Shown here piece after piece: positions 7,497 to 16,530 of a stretch of 43,263 nucleotides of DNA. Position 1 is the first letter of the stretch. Every line of letters begins with the position of its first letter. A model generated the notes under the pieces. The model was not told the origin of the DNA, ran no database searches, and was given only the letters and a program-made list of their open reading frames with translations. The position numbers were made by a program, and so were the translations under genes. This DNA is from Deltaproteobacteria bacterium (GTDB lineage Bacteria > Myxococcota_A > Polyangia > JACPQR01), in assembly GCA_016190375.1 (NCBI GenBank), contig JACPQR010000162.1, positions 1-43,263 on the forward strand. Direction: 5' to 3'.

Positions 7497-10400
7497 TTAC
7501 TCGGTAGCGGGGAAGGCTGTCAAGGTCTCTGTGAATACGTTCAGTCCCATGTCGCGCGCGGTTTGCGCGACTATCGAGGCCGCGGCGCTCGCCAGGTACC
7601 GGTCCCGGGCGGGACCCGCGGGGAGCGAGCGGGCTCTGTGGGCCGCCACCTCGACCGCCCGGCCCGCCGCCGCGTAGGCGGCCTCACGGTCGCCGGTCGC
7701 CAGCCGGCATCGCGCCAGCGCGACGTGGAGCTCGTCGTCGTGGTCGGCCGGGCAGGGTCCCCCTGCCAGCCGGCGGTCCAGCGCGTCCTCGGCCAGCCTG
7801 CGCGCCTCGGCGAGCTCGCCGCACGCGAGGCGCGCGCGGCAGAGCTCGATCCGCGATCGGACACCGACCTCGACCAGGCCGTGCTCCGTCGCGATCTCGA
7901 GCGCTTCGGCCGCGGCGTCGGCCACGGCCTCCGCGCTCCCCAGCGCTCCCTCGGCGCGCCCCAGCGCGACCAGCGCGCTCGCGCGCCGCTCGGCAGACCC
8001 CGCCCGCTCGGCGAGCTCGATCGCGCGCATCGCGGCGATCCGGGCCTCGCCGCCCCGAGCGTGGCCGCCCTCGCGACGTGTCGACAGGCACAGCGAGAGC
8101 ACCTCCTCCGAATGGCAATCGAGCGCGGCGTCGCGGCCCGCCGCGGGAAGCCTCTGCGCCTTGCGCACGCTTCGCTCGGCGTCGTCGGGTCTGCCCGCGA
8201 TGATCTCCACCCGTGCGAGGGACAGGAGGCAGGGCAGCTGGCTGGAGACGTCGTCGGTCGCCTCGAGGAGCTCGAGCGCGCGGCGGTGGTCCTCGAGCGA
8301 TGGTCCGAGGTTCCCCACGGCTCCCTCGGCGCGCGCCAGGCACCAGAGAGCCCGGGCCTCGAGGGCGACCTCGCCGCAAGCACGCGCCAGATCCACGGCG
8401 TCGTGCGACAGCTCCATCGCTCGGCGGTGGCGTCCGCTTGCGAGATGGCTCTCGGAGATCTGGCACGAGAGGTCGGCCCGCAGGCGGCCGGCCGCCGCGG
8501 GAAGCGCGATGGCGCGCTCGAGGCATTCGGTAGCCTCCGCCAGGCTTCCTCGAGCCCGCAGGATCCTCGCGCGCCGCGACAGCGCCAGGACGCGATCCTC
8601 GTCCGTCACGCTCTCGGCCTCGAGCAGGGCCACGTCGCGCTCCTGGTCCCCGTGGCGCCCGAGGCGGTGGAGCGCCTCCTCGCGGGCAGCCAGCGCGTCG
8701 AGGCGGATCCGGCCCGACGGGCGGGGTGCCCGGGGAGCGAAGCCCGGCGGAGCGCCCTCGCGCTCGCTCACCATCGCCAGAGCCGCGCCGGCGTGCGCCA
8801 CCGCGGACTCGTTCGCGAACGCGCCGAGCGCCGCCTCCGCGGCCTGCACGAGGTACGAAGCCGCACGCACGCGGTCGCCTCCCATCGCATGGTGATGTGC
8901 GAGGACCGCCGCATCGGGCTCGCCGGCCTCCTCGAGCCAGCGGGCGAGCTCGAGGTGCAGCTTCGCCCGCTCTTCATCCGGCAGCCGCGAATGAGCGGCG
9001 TCCCTCAGGAGGGCGTGCGAGAAGCCGTACTCCGACGCGCCCTCGAACCGGGAGCTCGCGCGCGGAAGGATCAGCTCGAGCGTGCACAGCCGCGCGAGGC
9101 CACGCGACACGTGCGCCGCGTCCAGCCCGAGCGCCACGAGCGCCGCGTCCCAGAAGCACAGGCCCATCACGGAGGCGTTCTTGAGCAGCTCGCGCTCGGA
9201 CGAGCCGAGCTCGTCGAAGTGAGCCTGCAGGGCGTTCTCGACGCTCATGGGGACCAGGCTGGACCCCGGAATCGCGCAAGCGGCGAGCTCTTGCAGGTAG
9301 AGAGGATTGCCCGCAGCCGTCGCCTCGATGTGAAGGATGAGCTCGGCGCTCTCGCCCACCTCGGGCCGCGCGCGGAGCACCTCGCGGACCAGGGCCCTCG
9401 ACGCCTCGGGATCGAGCGGCCCCAGACGCAGGACGGTGCGCCGTGCCCGAGCGAACAGGGCCGGCGCCGAATCGAGGAGCTCGGGGCGGGCCAGGCCGAC
9501 CACGAGGAGCGGGAACCCCCGCGCATCGTGGAGGGCGCGATCGAGGACCGCGAGGCTGTCGACGTCCGCCCACTGCAGGTCCTCGACGACGAACAGCACT
9601 GGCGCCTGGCGGGCTTCGGCCACGAGAGCCGCGACGAGCGCGTCTTCCATCCGTGACCGGATCGCCCGAGGTGACGACCTCGGCCCGGGGCGAGGCGCCG
9701 CGACAGGAGCCGTTGCGCCGGCGACCTGCGAGGGGATCTCGGCGCCGTGGCGCTCGAGGGCACGGATCCCCATCGCGAGGCCGATGACCTCCGCGTCGGC
9801 GGCGGGCTGGCCGAGGCGGTCCAGGTACCGGGTCAGGTGAGGCAACAGGTCGATGCTCGACGCCGATCGAACACGCCGCTGGGCGTCGCCCGGCGGGCCC
9901 TTCAGCGTGGACTTGCGGACGAGCGCGACGTTCTGGCCCGGAACACGGGCCACGGGAGTGCTGGGCGAGTCGGGATCGCGCTCGCCCGCAGGAATCGTGT
10001 CCCAGGGCCTCGTGACGACGTTCTCTCCGAGCGCCGAAGCGCCTGGCCGGATCCGCGCACGAAGCGCGTCCGACACCGCCGCGTAGGGCACGGAGGACCT
10101 CAGGGGGTCCGCGCGCGCCTCGAGCGTGCGGATGCTGCCCGCCCGCGACTCGAGCGCGCCGCGCAGCTCGTCCTTCAGCCGCGTCTTTCCGATCCCGGCG
10201 TGCCCGACGATGATCACCGCCCCGGGCTCACCGTCGAGCACCGTCCGGGCGAACAGGCCCAGGAGCTGCCCGAGCTGTTTCTCGCGGCCGACGAACGTGG
10301 TGCGGAACGCCCGGACCGCGACGCCGCCCGGGCGCTCGCCTACGAGGTCGAACGCTCCGTCGGGCATGCGCCGCACCTGGAACAGGCCCCGAGCTGCTTC

Positions 10401-11627
10401 CGCGGTGGCCGCGCAGAGTCGGATCCCCTCCGGCCCGGCGCCCCTCGCGAGGCGCACGGCCTGCTCGACCGCGGTCCCCGCGACCTCGCCGCCCGACGAG
10501 GCACGGGCCCGTCCCGTGGCGACGCCGATCCTCGCGCCGCGCGGGCGAGCCGCGATCGCCGCGCGCAGGGCGCGAACGGGCTCGTCGCCAAACGACAGCT
10601 CGGCGCCGAAGACCGCGATCGTCTCGCCGTTGCCCAGGTAGTCCTCGATTCCGCCCTCCGCGCGGACGGCGCTCCCGAGCACGCCGGGATCGGGCAGATC
10701 GAGCACGGCAAGGACCGTGACGATCCGCATCTCGGACCGCGCCGGCGAGGCGACGGGCGCGGGGAAGCTCGGCGACGATGCCCGGCGGGCCGCCTCGCGA
10801 AGCTCCACCGCGACCTCGGCGGCGTCCGATCGCCGGCGGTCGCGCTCCTTCACCAGGAGCGACGAGACGAGCCGCTCGACGTCGGGCGGGACGTCGACCC
10901 GCAGGCTCGAGACCGGCCGGACCGGCTCGGTCAGGACCCGGACCATGACGGCGAGCGGCCCGTCCCCGGTGAAGGGCGGAACGCCGGTGAGGGACTCGAA
11001 GAGGATGGCGCCGAGGGAGTAGAGATCGGCGCGCCCGTCGACGTCGGGCTCGTTCCTGGCCTGCTCCGGCGACATGTACTCCGGCGTGCCCAGGATGACG
11101 TTGCCGGCGGTGAGCCGCGCGGTCGTCGATGCGAGCCGGGCCACGCCGAAGTCGAGGAGCTTGGGGCCCTGGGGGGTGAGGAAGACGTTCGCGGGCTTCA
11201 GGTCGCGGTGCACTACACCGCGGCCGTGCGCGTGGGCGAGGGCCAGTGCGACGTCCGCGGCGACCTCGCAGGCATCGGCGACGGTCATCGGCCCGCGCTT
11301 CAAGCGGCTCGCCAGGTCCTCGCCCTGGCACTTCTCCATCGCCATCCACAACGTTCCGTCCGCGGCGCGGCCGGCGCCGTAGACCTCGACGATTCCGGGG
11401 TGGTCGAGGGCCTGGGCCGCCCTCACCTCGCGCAGGAATCGCTCGGTCGTCTCGGGCTGCCCGCGCCCGATGTCCCTGCGCACCACCTTGAGCGCGAGCT
11501 CGCGGCCGCTCCCCGGGTCGAGCGCGTGGTAGACCGTTCCCATCCCACCCGAGCCGAGGGTGCCGAGAATCCTGTAGGGCCCCACGGCGTCCACTGGCCG
11601 ACGATAACTGAAAACTCCTGCTACCAT
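7497..11627 (-). CDS. Ser/Thr kinase fused to cyclase-like, AAA ATPase and TPR domains
   Basis: 1376 residues. Kinase domain (about 17-280): glycine loop GSGGMGTVY, Lys 47, HRDLKPAN (His 140, Asp 142), DFG 159-161, GTPEYMSPEQA; all catalytic residues present. A nucleotide-cyclase-like module follows (about 300-440) with cyclase-like spacing (YLGNGETIAVFG, ARIGVATGRA, AGTAVEQAVRLA), but Asn replaces the usual Asp after FIG-like, so it is probably inactive. Then FVGREKQL and an AAA/STAND-type ATPase with Walker A GHAGIGKTRL (475-484) and Walker B LFVVEDLQWAD (about 678-688). The last 450 residues are Ala/Leu/Arg helical TPR-like repeats. No membrane helix, so cytoplasmic. ATG 11627 has GAGGGGG four bases upstream; GTG 11594 is an alternative. 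The start lies nine bases from that of the divergent sigma54 activator. Confidence 0.93.
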   Translation of the reverse strand: MVAGVFSYRRPVDAVGPYRILGTLGSGGMGTVYHALDPGSGRELALKVVRRDIGRGQPETTERFLREVRAAQALDHPGIVEVYGAGRAADGTLWMAMEKCQGEDLASRLKRGPMTVADACEVAADVALALAHAHGRGVVHRDLKPANVFLTPQGPKLLDFGVARLASTTARLTAGNVILGTPEYMSPEQARNEPDVDGRADLYSLGAILFESLTGVPPFTGDGPLAVMVRVLTEPVRPVSSLRVDVPPDVERLVSSLLVKERDRRRSDAAEVAVELREAARRASSPSFPAPVASPARSEMRIVTVLAVLDLPDPGVLGSAVRAEGGIEDYLGNGETIAVFGAELSFGDEPVRALRAAIAARPRGARIGVATGRARASSGGEVAGTAVEQAVRLARGAGPEGIRLCAATAEAARGLFQVRRMPDGAFDLVGERPGGVAVRAFRTTFVGREKQLGQLLGLFARTVLDGEPGAVIIVGHAGIGKTRLKDELRGALESRAGSIRTLEARADPLRSSVPYAAVSDALRARIRPGASALGENVVTRPWDTIPAGERDPDSPSTPVARVPGQNVALVRKSTLKGPPGDAQRRVRSASSIDLLPHLTRYLDRLGQPAADAEVIGLAMGIRALERHGAEIPSQVAGATAPVAAPRPGPRSSPRAIRSRMEDALVAALVAEARQAPVLFVVEDLQWADVDSLAVLDRALHDARGFPLLVVGLARPELLDSAPALFARARRTVLRLGPLDPEASRALVREVLRARPEVGESAELILHIEATAAGNPLYLQELAACAIPGSSLVPMSVENALQAHFDELGSSERELLKNASVMGLCFWDAALVALGLDAAHVSRGLARLCTLELILPRASSRFEGASEYGFSHALLRDAAHSRLPDEERAKLHLELARWLEEAGEPDAAVLAHHHAMGGDRVRAASYLVQAAEAALGAFANESAVAHAGAALAMVSEREGAPPGFAPRAPRPSGRIRLDALAAREEALHRLGRHGDQERDVALLEAESVTDEDRVLALSRRARILRARGSLAEATECLERAIALPAAAGRLRADLSCQISESHLASGRHRRAMELSHDAVDLARACGEVALEARALWCLARAEGAVGNLGPSLEDHRRALELLEATDDVSSQLPCLLSLARVEIIAGRPDDAERSVRKAQRLPAAGRDAALDCHSEEVLSLCLSTRREGGHARGGEARIAAMRAIELAERAGSAERRASALVALGRAEGALGSAEAVADAAAEALEIATEHGLVEVGVRSRIELCRARLACGELAEARRLAEDALDRRLAGGPCPADHDDELHVALARCRLATGDREAAYAAAGRAVEVAAHRARSLPAGPARDRYLASAAASIVAQTARDMGLNVFTETLTAFPATE

Positions 11628-11636
11628 GCCCCCTCA

Positions 11637-13427
11637 ATGGCGACCCTCAAGCTCCTGCCGCGAGGGGGCAAGGCGCAGCACTTCGCGATCTGGAAGAACA
11701 TCACGTCGATCGGCGCCGCCAGGGAGAACGACATCGCCATCCCCGACGCGCGGCTGGCCGACCACCACGCGCAGGTAGTCTTCGACGGGCGCGACTTCAA
11801 CGTCATCGAGGTCGACCGTTCGGGCGAGATCGCGGTGAACGGGAAGAGGAAGCGGCGCGCGCGGCTGCAGCACAAGGACCGGCTCACGCTCGGCGAGGCC
11901 GAGGCCGAGTTCAGCGTCTTCTCCGAGACGATCGCGGAGCCCGCCGCGAGCGGCTCGGAGGGTGCGGTGCTGCAGAAGCTCCTGCGCTTCGCCGACAAGC
12001 TGCAGGGCGATCACCCGGTCCAGGAGCTGCTCGAGTCGCTCATGGACGCGACGATCGAGGTGACGAGCGCCGACAAGGGGTTCCTCGTCCTCGCGGGTCA
12101 GGGGTCGCTCGAGGTCCGCGTCGCCCGCAACGTGCGCCGCGAGAACATCGAGGACGGGCTCCACCAGCTCTCGGACTCGATCCTCAGGCACGTCGTGGAG
12201 AAGCGCGAGGCCAAGATCGTGTCGGATGCGCTCAAGGACGCCGTCTTCTCGACCGCGGAGTCGGTGATCCACCTGCAGCTCTGCTCCGTCATGTGCGCTC
12301 CGCTCCTGGACAGGGGCGAGCTCCTGGGCCTCCTGTACGTGGGCAACGACCGGGTGGTGAACCTGTTCGAGCACCGCGACCTCGAGCTCCTCGAGGTCTT
12401 CGCGGCGCAGGCGTCGCTCCTCGTCAAGAACGCCCTCCTCCTCGACGCGCTCAGGACGGACAACCAGGCGCTGCGGGAGGAGCTCGAGAGCGTGCGCTTC
12501 GGCGAGCTCCTCGGGGCCTCCCCTGCGATGCTCGAGGTCTTCCGGCGCGTCCAGAAGGTCGCCGGGACCTCGATCGGCGTGCTCGTGACCGGCGAGACGG
12601 GGACCGGCAAGGAGCTCATCGCCCGCGAGCTCCACCGCAGGAGCCAGCGGCAGAAGGAGCCATTCGTCACCGTCAACTGCGGGGCGATCCCCGAGAACCT
12701 CATCGAGTCGGAGCTGTTCGGTCACGTCAAGGGCGCCTTCACGGGCGCCGTCACGAACCACGAGGGCAAGTTCCAGGTCGCGGACGGCGGCACGCTGTTC
12801 CTCGACGAGATCGGGGAGCTGCCCACGAACCTGCAGGTCAAGCTCCTCAGGGCCCTGCAGGACAAGGTCGTGATGAAGGTTGGCGGGACGAAGCCCGAGA
12901 CCCTCGACATCAGGGTCGTCGCCGCCACGAACAAGGACCTCGAGGACGAGGTCAAGGCGGGTCGCTTCCGCGAGGACCTCTTCTACCGGCTCAACGTGGT
13001 CAACATCCTGCTCCCTCCGCTCAGGGAGCGCGGCGAGGACATCATCGTCCTCGCGAAGTTCCTGCTCGCGAAGTACGCGGCCGAGTACAAGAGCAAGGCC
13101 CGCGGCTTCACGCCGAACGCGCTCATCGCGATGAAGAAATACGACTGGCCGGGCAACGTCCGGCAGCTCGAGAACCGCATCAAGAAGGCCGTCGTGATGT
13201 GCGAGCAGACGATGGTCGGTCCCGAGGACCTGGACCTCTACCCCGATGCGGCTCCGCCGATCCTGCCGCTCGCCGAGGCCAAGGAGGACTTCCAGCGGCG
13301 CTACGTCCTGCAGGTCCTCGAGCGCAACAACGGCAACCGCACGAAGGCAGCGCACGACCTCGGCGTGGATCCGCGGACGATCTTCCGGTACCTCGAGAAG
13401 GAGGACGAGCCGGAGAGGACGGCCTGA
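11637..13427 (+). CDS. FHA-GAF sigma54-dependent transcription activator
   Basis: 596 residues, NtrC-type enhancer-binding protein. N-terminal FHA-like domain (1-97), GAF-like domain (about 105-260), AAA+ domain with Walker A GETGTGKE (about 319-326), the sigma54-contacting GAFTGA loop (about 366), TLFLDEIGELP Walker B, an Arg-finger region, and a Fis-type helix-turn-helix at the end (NRTKAAHDLGVDPRTIFRYL). All activator residues look intact. In the FHA the usual Gly-Arg is Gly-Ala and the Ser of the SRxH motif is Ala (LADHHAQV), so classic phosphothreonine binding is doubtful. Divergent from the giant kinase with nine bases between starts. The stop overlaps the SDR start as TGATG. No obvious ribosome site precedes ATG 11637. 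Confidence 0.95.
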   Translation: MATLKLLPRGGKAQHFAIWKNITSIGAARENDIAIPDARLADHHAQVVFDGRDFNVIEVDRSGEIAVNGKRKRRARLQHKDRLTLGEAEAEFSVFSETIAEPAASGSEGAVLQKLLRFADKLQGDHPVQELLESLMDATIEVTSADKGFLVLAGQGSLEVRVARNVRRENIEDGLHQLSDSILRHVVEKREAKIVSDALKDAVFSTAESVIHLQLCSVMCAPLLDRGELLGLLYVGNDRVVNLFEHRDLELLEVFAAQASLLVKNALLLDALRTDNQALREELESVRFGELLGASPAMLEVFRRVQKVAGTSIGVLVTGETGTGKELIARELHRRSQRQKEPFVTVNCGAIPENLIESELFGHVKGAFTGAVTNHEGKFQVADGGTLFLDEIGELPTNLQVKLLRALQDKVVMKVGGTKPETLDIRVVAATNKDLEDEVKAGRFREDLFYRLNVVNILLPPLRERGEDIIVLAKFLLAKYAAEYKSKARGFTPNALIAMKKYDWPGNVRQLENRIKKAVVMCEQTMVGPEDLDLYPDAAPPILPLAEAKEDFQRRYVLQVLERNNGNRTKAAHDLGVDPRTIFRYLEKEDEPERTA

Positions 13428-14281
13428 TGGCCGCAGATCTGGAAGGCCGCGTGTTCGTCGTCACCGGCGCCAACACCGGCATCGGGCGGGTCACGGCGGT
13501 CGAGCTGGCGCGCCGCGGCGGGCACGTGGTCCTCGCCTGCCGCTCGCGCGAGCGAACGGCGGAGGTCCTCGATCAGATCCGCCGCGAGACCGGGAGCGAC
13601 CGCGGGGAGTACTGCGAGATCGACCTCGGCTCGTTCGCCTCGATCCGGCGGGCGGCTGCACGACTGCTGGCGGTGGAGCGACCGATCCACGTCCTCGTCA
13701 ACAACGCGGGGCTCGCCGGCAGACGCGGGCGGACCGAGGACGGGTTCGAGCTCGCCTTCGGCGTGAACCATCTGGGCCACTTCCTCCTCACGAACCTGCT
13801 CAGGGAGCGGCTCATCCGATCGTCTCCGTCGCGGGTCGTGACGGTGGCGAGCGCGGCCCACGCTCGGGCGAAGGGGATCGACTTCGAGGCGGTGCGGCGC
13901 CCGACGGCGTCGGTGACGGGGATCCCGGAGTACTCGGTGTCCAAGCTCGCCAACGTGCTCTTCAGCGCCCAGCTCGCAAGGCAGCTCTCGGGCAGCGGCG
14001 TGACGACGTACGCCGTGCACCCCGGAGTGGTGGCGTCCGACCTCTGGCGCGGCGTTCCATGGCCGATCCGCCCGATCCTCGGGCTCTTCATGATCTCGTC
14101 CGAACAAGGAGCGAAGACGACCCTGCACTGCGCGACCGCACCCGATCTGACCCGGGAGTCGGGCCTGTACTACGACCAGTGCGCCCCCAGAAAGCCGAGT
14201 CGCTTCGCGCGCGACGAGGAGCTTGCCCGGCGGCTGTGGAGCTTCAGCGCCGAGGCGACGGGAGTGGGCGAGGCGCCCTGA
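13427..14281 (+). CDS. Short-chain dehydrogenase/reductase, retinol-dehydrogenase-like
   Basis: 284 residues, classical SDR. Dinucleotide motif TGANTGIG at 14-21, ACRSRER after the second strand (Arg residues suggest NADP preference), NNAG, a catalytic Ser in VASAAH and YSVSK (Tyr 169, Lys 173). The tail region VHPGVVASDLWRG resembles the retinol dehydrogenase/WW-oxidoreductase branch. The substrate cannot be told from sequence. ATG 13427 overlaps the activator stop (TGATG), so it is translationally coupled to the sigma54 activator, an unusual pairing for a metabolic enzyme. There is no signal peptide, so it is cytoplasmic. Confidence 0.93.
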   Translation: MAADLEGRVFVVTGANTGIGRVTAVELARRGGHVVLACRSRERTAEVLDQIRRETGSDRGEYCEIDLGSFASIRRAAARLLAVERPIHVLVNNAGLAGRRGRTEDGFELAFGVNHLGHFLLTNLLRERLIRSSPSRVVTVASAAHARAKGIDFEAVRRPTASVTGIPEYSVSKLANVLFSAQLARQLSGSGVTTYAVHPGVVASDLWRGVPWPIRPILGLFMISSEQGAKTTLHCATAPDLTRESGLYYDQCAPRKPSRFARDEELARRLWSFSAEATGVGEAP

Positions 14282-14329
14282 CAGAAATGTCCGGGGCGCC
14301 TTGCGCCTGCCGGTGATCCCACGACAAGA

Positions 14330-14872
14330 TTGGCCGTGGTACGACCCTTGCTGCGTCAACTCCTGGCCATGGCGATCGTGGGCTCGACGGCGGGATGCCT
14401 CATCACCGACCGCGTCGAGTTCGAGGATCCGGAGAACCTGCCGCCGCTCATCGAGTCGATGGCGCCGCCGGCGGCCAAGGTCGTGCGGCTCGACCGGACG
14501 AGGAGCGAGGACGTCTCCTTCGCGTGCCAGGTGCTCGACCAGAATGAAGAGGACACGCTGGACGCGCGGGCATTCCTGGACTTCGCCCGCGACGAGGCGA
14601 TCCGGGGCGTCACCGAGGTCGTGCAGTCCGAGTCGGACGCGAGGCGGCGCTCGGTGACGGCGAGCTTCCCACCCGACCTCTTCGCGCGCGGCTGCCACGT
14701 GGTCGAGGTCGACGTGATCGACGGAGGCGCGGCCGGCTGGGATCCGGGCGGTCAGACCAGGTTCCGCAGCGTGAAGGAAGGAGTCGCCAAGGCGACGGCG
14801 ACGTGGTTCGTCCTGGCCTACGACTCCGAGGGCGATCCCCGCGCCGACATCTCGCTGGAGTCGTGCCCGTGA
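14330..14872 (+). CDS. Lipoprotein of unknown function
   Basis: 180 residues from TTG 14330; GTG 14336 is an equal alternative. Signal RPLLRQLLAMAIVGSTAGC gives a lipobox with Cys around residue 23. The mature protein has a beta-rich pattern (FEDPENLPPLIESMAPP, VSFACQVLDQNEED, CHVVEVDVIDGG) with a conserved-looking Cys pair, resembling small Ig-like envelope lipoproteins of myxobacteria. Its stop overlaps the start of the next gene (GTGA), so the two are one operon. No ribosome site is strong. A 48 bp gap separates it from the SDR gene, so it may also be read through from there. Confidence 0.82.
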   Translation: MAVVRPLLRQLLAMAIVGSTAGCLITDRVEFEDPENLPPLIESMAPPAAKVVRLDRTRSEDVSFACQVLDQNEEDTLDARAFLDFARDEAIRGVTEVVQSESDARRRSVTASFPPDLFARGCHVVEVDVIDGGAAGWDPGGQTRFRSVKEGVAKATATWFVLAYDSEGDPRADISLESCP

Positions 14873-16530
14873 GGATCCTCGCTGCCTTGCTCGTGACGCT
14901 CGTCGCCTGCTCCGATGATGCGCCTGCGCCTTCGGGGTGCGAGGTGGACGGGTGCCCCGAGGGCTCGGTCTGTCAGGAGGGCGTGTGTATCGCCGAGGCG
15001 CCCGATGACTACCTCGTGGCGCTGCGCTTCGGCCCGCCGGCGACCGACCTAGGGCAGCCCGCGGAGTGGGTCGGTCCGATCCTCCTCTCCGAGCTCCGTC
15101 CGAGCTTCCGCTTCGAGCGGATGGTCGAGGTCCGCGGGTCCCTCGAGGGGCGCGAGAGCCCCGGCGCCCGCATCGAGCTCTCGCGGCCCAGCCCGCTGCC
15201 GCTGCGGGCGCCCGTCGTCTTCGGCACGACCGCGCCGGACGGCGAGTTCAGCCTGCTCGTCCCGCCAGGCGACGGCTACGAGATCGCCGCGACGCCGCTC
15301 GACCCGGCCGCTACCTGGGTTCCGGTGCGCAGGACTCTCGACATCGCCGAGCCTGCGCAGCCGAATGCGCCCCTCGACCTCGACCTCGATCTGGTCGAGA
15401 CGGTGGTCGTCCGCGGGCGCATCACGCGCTCGGACGGCGAGCCTCTCCCGAACGTCCGCGTCCGCGCGCTGGACCCCGCCTCGGGCGAGGTGCTCTCGAC
15501 CCTCGCGGTGACGCGCGCGATCGACGAGCCGGAGACCGGATGGATCGGGGGAGACTTCGAGATTCGCCTGCCGGCCGACGCGACGGCCTTCGCGCTCAGG
15601 GCCTCGGGCAGCGAGCTCGCCGCCTCCCTGCCGACGATCGACTTCACCGAGCTCGACCTCGGAACGCTCGTGTACCACGAGGAAGATCAGAGCTACGAGA
15701 TCCCGTCGTCGGCGCTCGCGTACCCCGAGCTGGGGCTGCCCATCACGCTCTCGGGCACGGTCGAGGGCTTGCCGCGCGGCGGAGGGCGCGTGGCGATCGG
15801 AGGAGCGACCCTCAGCTTCGTCTCCGAGGACCTCGGCGACCCCTTGCTCGAGGACGTCCCGGGGAGGGTCGAGCGGATGGTGACGAGCGACGTGGACGGC
15901 TCCTTCTCCGTGGCGCTGTACAAGGGCACCTACGAGATCGAGGTCGTGCCGCCCGCCGACCCGGCGTTCGCGGACCTCGGGATCGCGACGGTCTCTCAGT
16001 TCGTGAACGCGACGAACGAGGATCCGTTCCAGCGCGGCATCGTGCTCGAGGTCCCGGCGCGGTTCACGCTCACGGGCACGGTCCTGGACCGTAGCGACAG
16101 GGCGGTCTCCGCCGCGGTCGTCGACGTCGCGGGTGGAGGGAGCCTCTCGGACCTCGAGCTGGCGAGCCAGGAGCCGCGCAACCAGGGCGCCAGCGCGACC
16201 ACCACCGCGTCGGGTGCCTTCCTCGTGCAGGTTGGGCAGGGACACTACGACGTCACCATTCGCCCGCCCGCGGACGCCCGGCTGCCGTGGGCGGTGTTTC
16301 CCGGGATCGAGGTCACCGCGGACGTGGCGCCGGGGGGGACGTTCGTGATCGAGCCTGGCCGGCTCCTCGGCGGGCTGGTTCGCGACTCCCGGAACGACCC
16401 CTGGCCGGAAGTCGCGGTCGAGGTCTGGTGTCTGCCCTCCGCGTCGAGCTCGGGCCTGTTGTGCGCCGAGGGCCTGACCGACGACTCGGGGGAGTACGAG
16501 GTGCTGCTTCCCTCGAGGCTAGCTCCGTGA
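14869..16530 (+). CDS. Lipoprotein with carboxypeptidase-regulatory-like beta domains
   Basis: 553 residues from a GTG overlapping the previous stop. Very short signal ILAALLVTLVAC (Cys 14), then a small Cys-rich EGF-like patch (CEVDGCPEGSVCQEGVC). The rest holds several repeats of the carboxypeptidase-regulatory/transthyretin-like type, recognised by VRGRITRSDGEPLPNVRVRA, LTGTVLDRSDRAVSAAVVDV and GGLVRDSRNDPWPEVAVEV, each followed by DGEFSLLVPPG-like or SGAFLVQVGQG-like turns. It is probably an elongated outer-surface scaffold or adhesin-like lipoprotein. The 3' end overlaps the convergent lnt gene by 12 bases. It shares an operon with the 180-residue lipoprotein. Confidence 0.88.
   Translation: MRILAALLVTLVACSDDAPAPSGCEVDGCPEGSVCQEGVCIAEAPDDYLVALRFGPPATDLGQPAEWVGPILLSELRPSFRFERMVEVRGSLEGRESPGARIELSRPSPLPLRAPVVFGTTAPDGEFSLLVPPGDGYEIAATPLDPAATWVPVRRTLDIAEPAQPNAPLDLDLDLVETVVVRGRITRSDGEPLPNVRVRALDPASGEVLSTLAVTRAIDEPETGWIGGDFEIRLPADATAFALRASGSELAASLPTIDFTELDLGTLVYHEEDQSYEIPSSALAYPELGLPITLSGTVEGLPRGGGRVAIGGATLSFVSEDLGDPLLEDVPGRVERMVTSDVDGSFSVALYKGTYEIEVVPPADPAFADLGIATVSQFVNATNEDPFQRGIVLEVPARFTLTGTVLDRSDRAVSAAVVDVAGGGSLSDLELASQEPRNQGASATTTASGAFLVQVGQGHYDVTIRPPADARLPWAVFPGIEVTADVAPGGTFVIEPGRLLGGLVRDSRNDPWPEVAVEVWCLPSASSSGLLCAEGLTDDSGEYEVLLPSRLAP

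Noticed and set aside
9747..11636. Long open frame in front of the FHA activator on the plus strand, continuous with it
   Set aside because: It is antisense to the giant kinase, has shadow-like Arg/Asp/Gly composition and no domain; the activator starts at 11637 with its FHA domain.
11595..11636. Sigma54 -24/-12 promoter before the activator
   Set aside because: TGGC occurs at 11595, but no GC-type -12 element at the right spacing.
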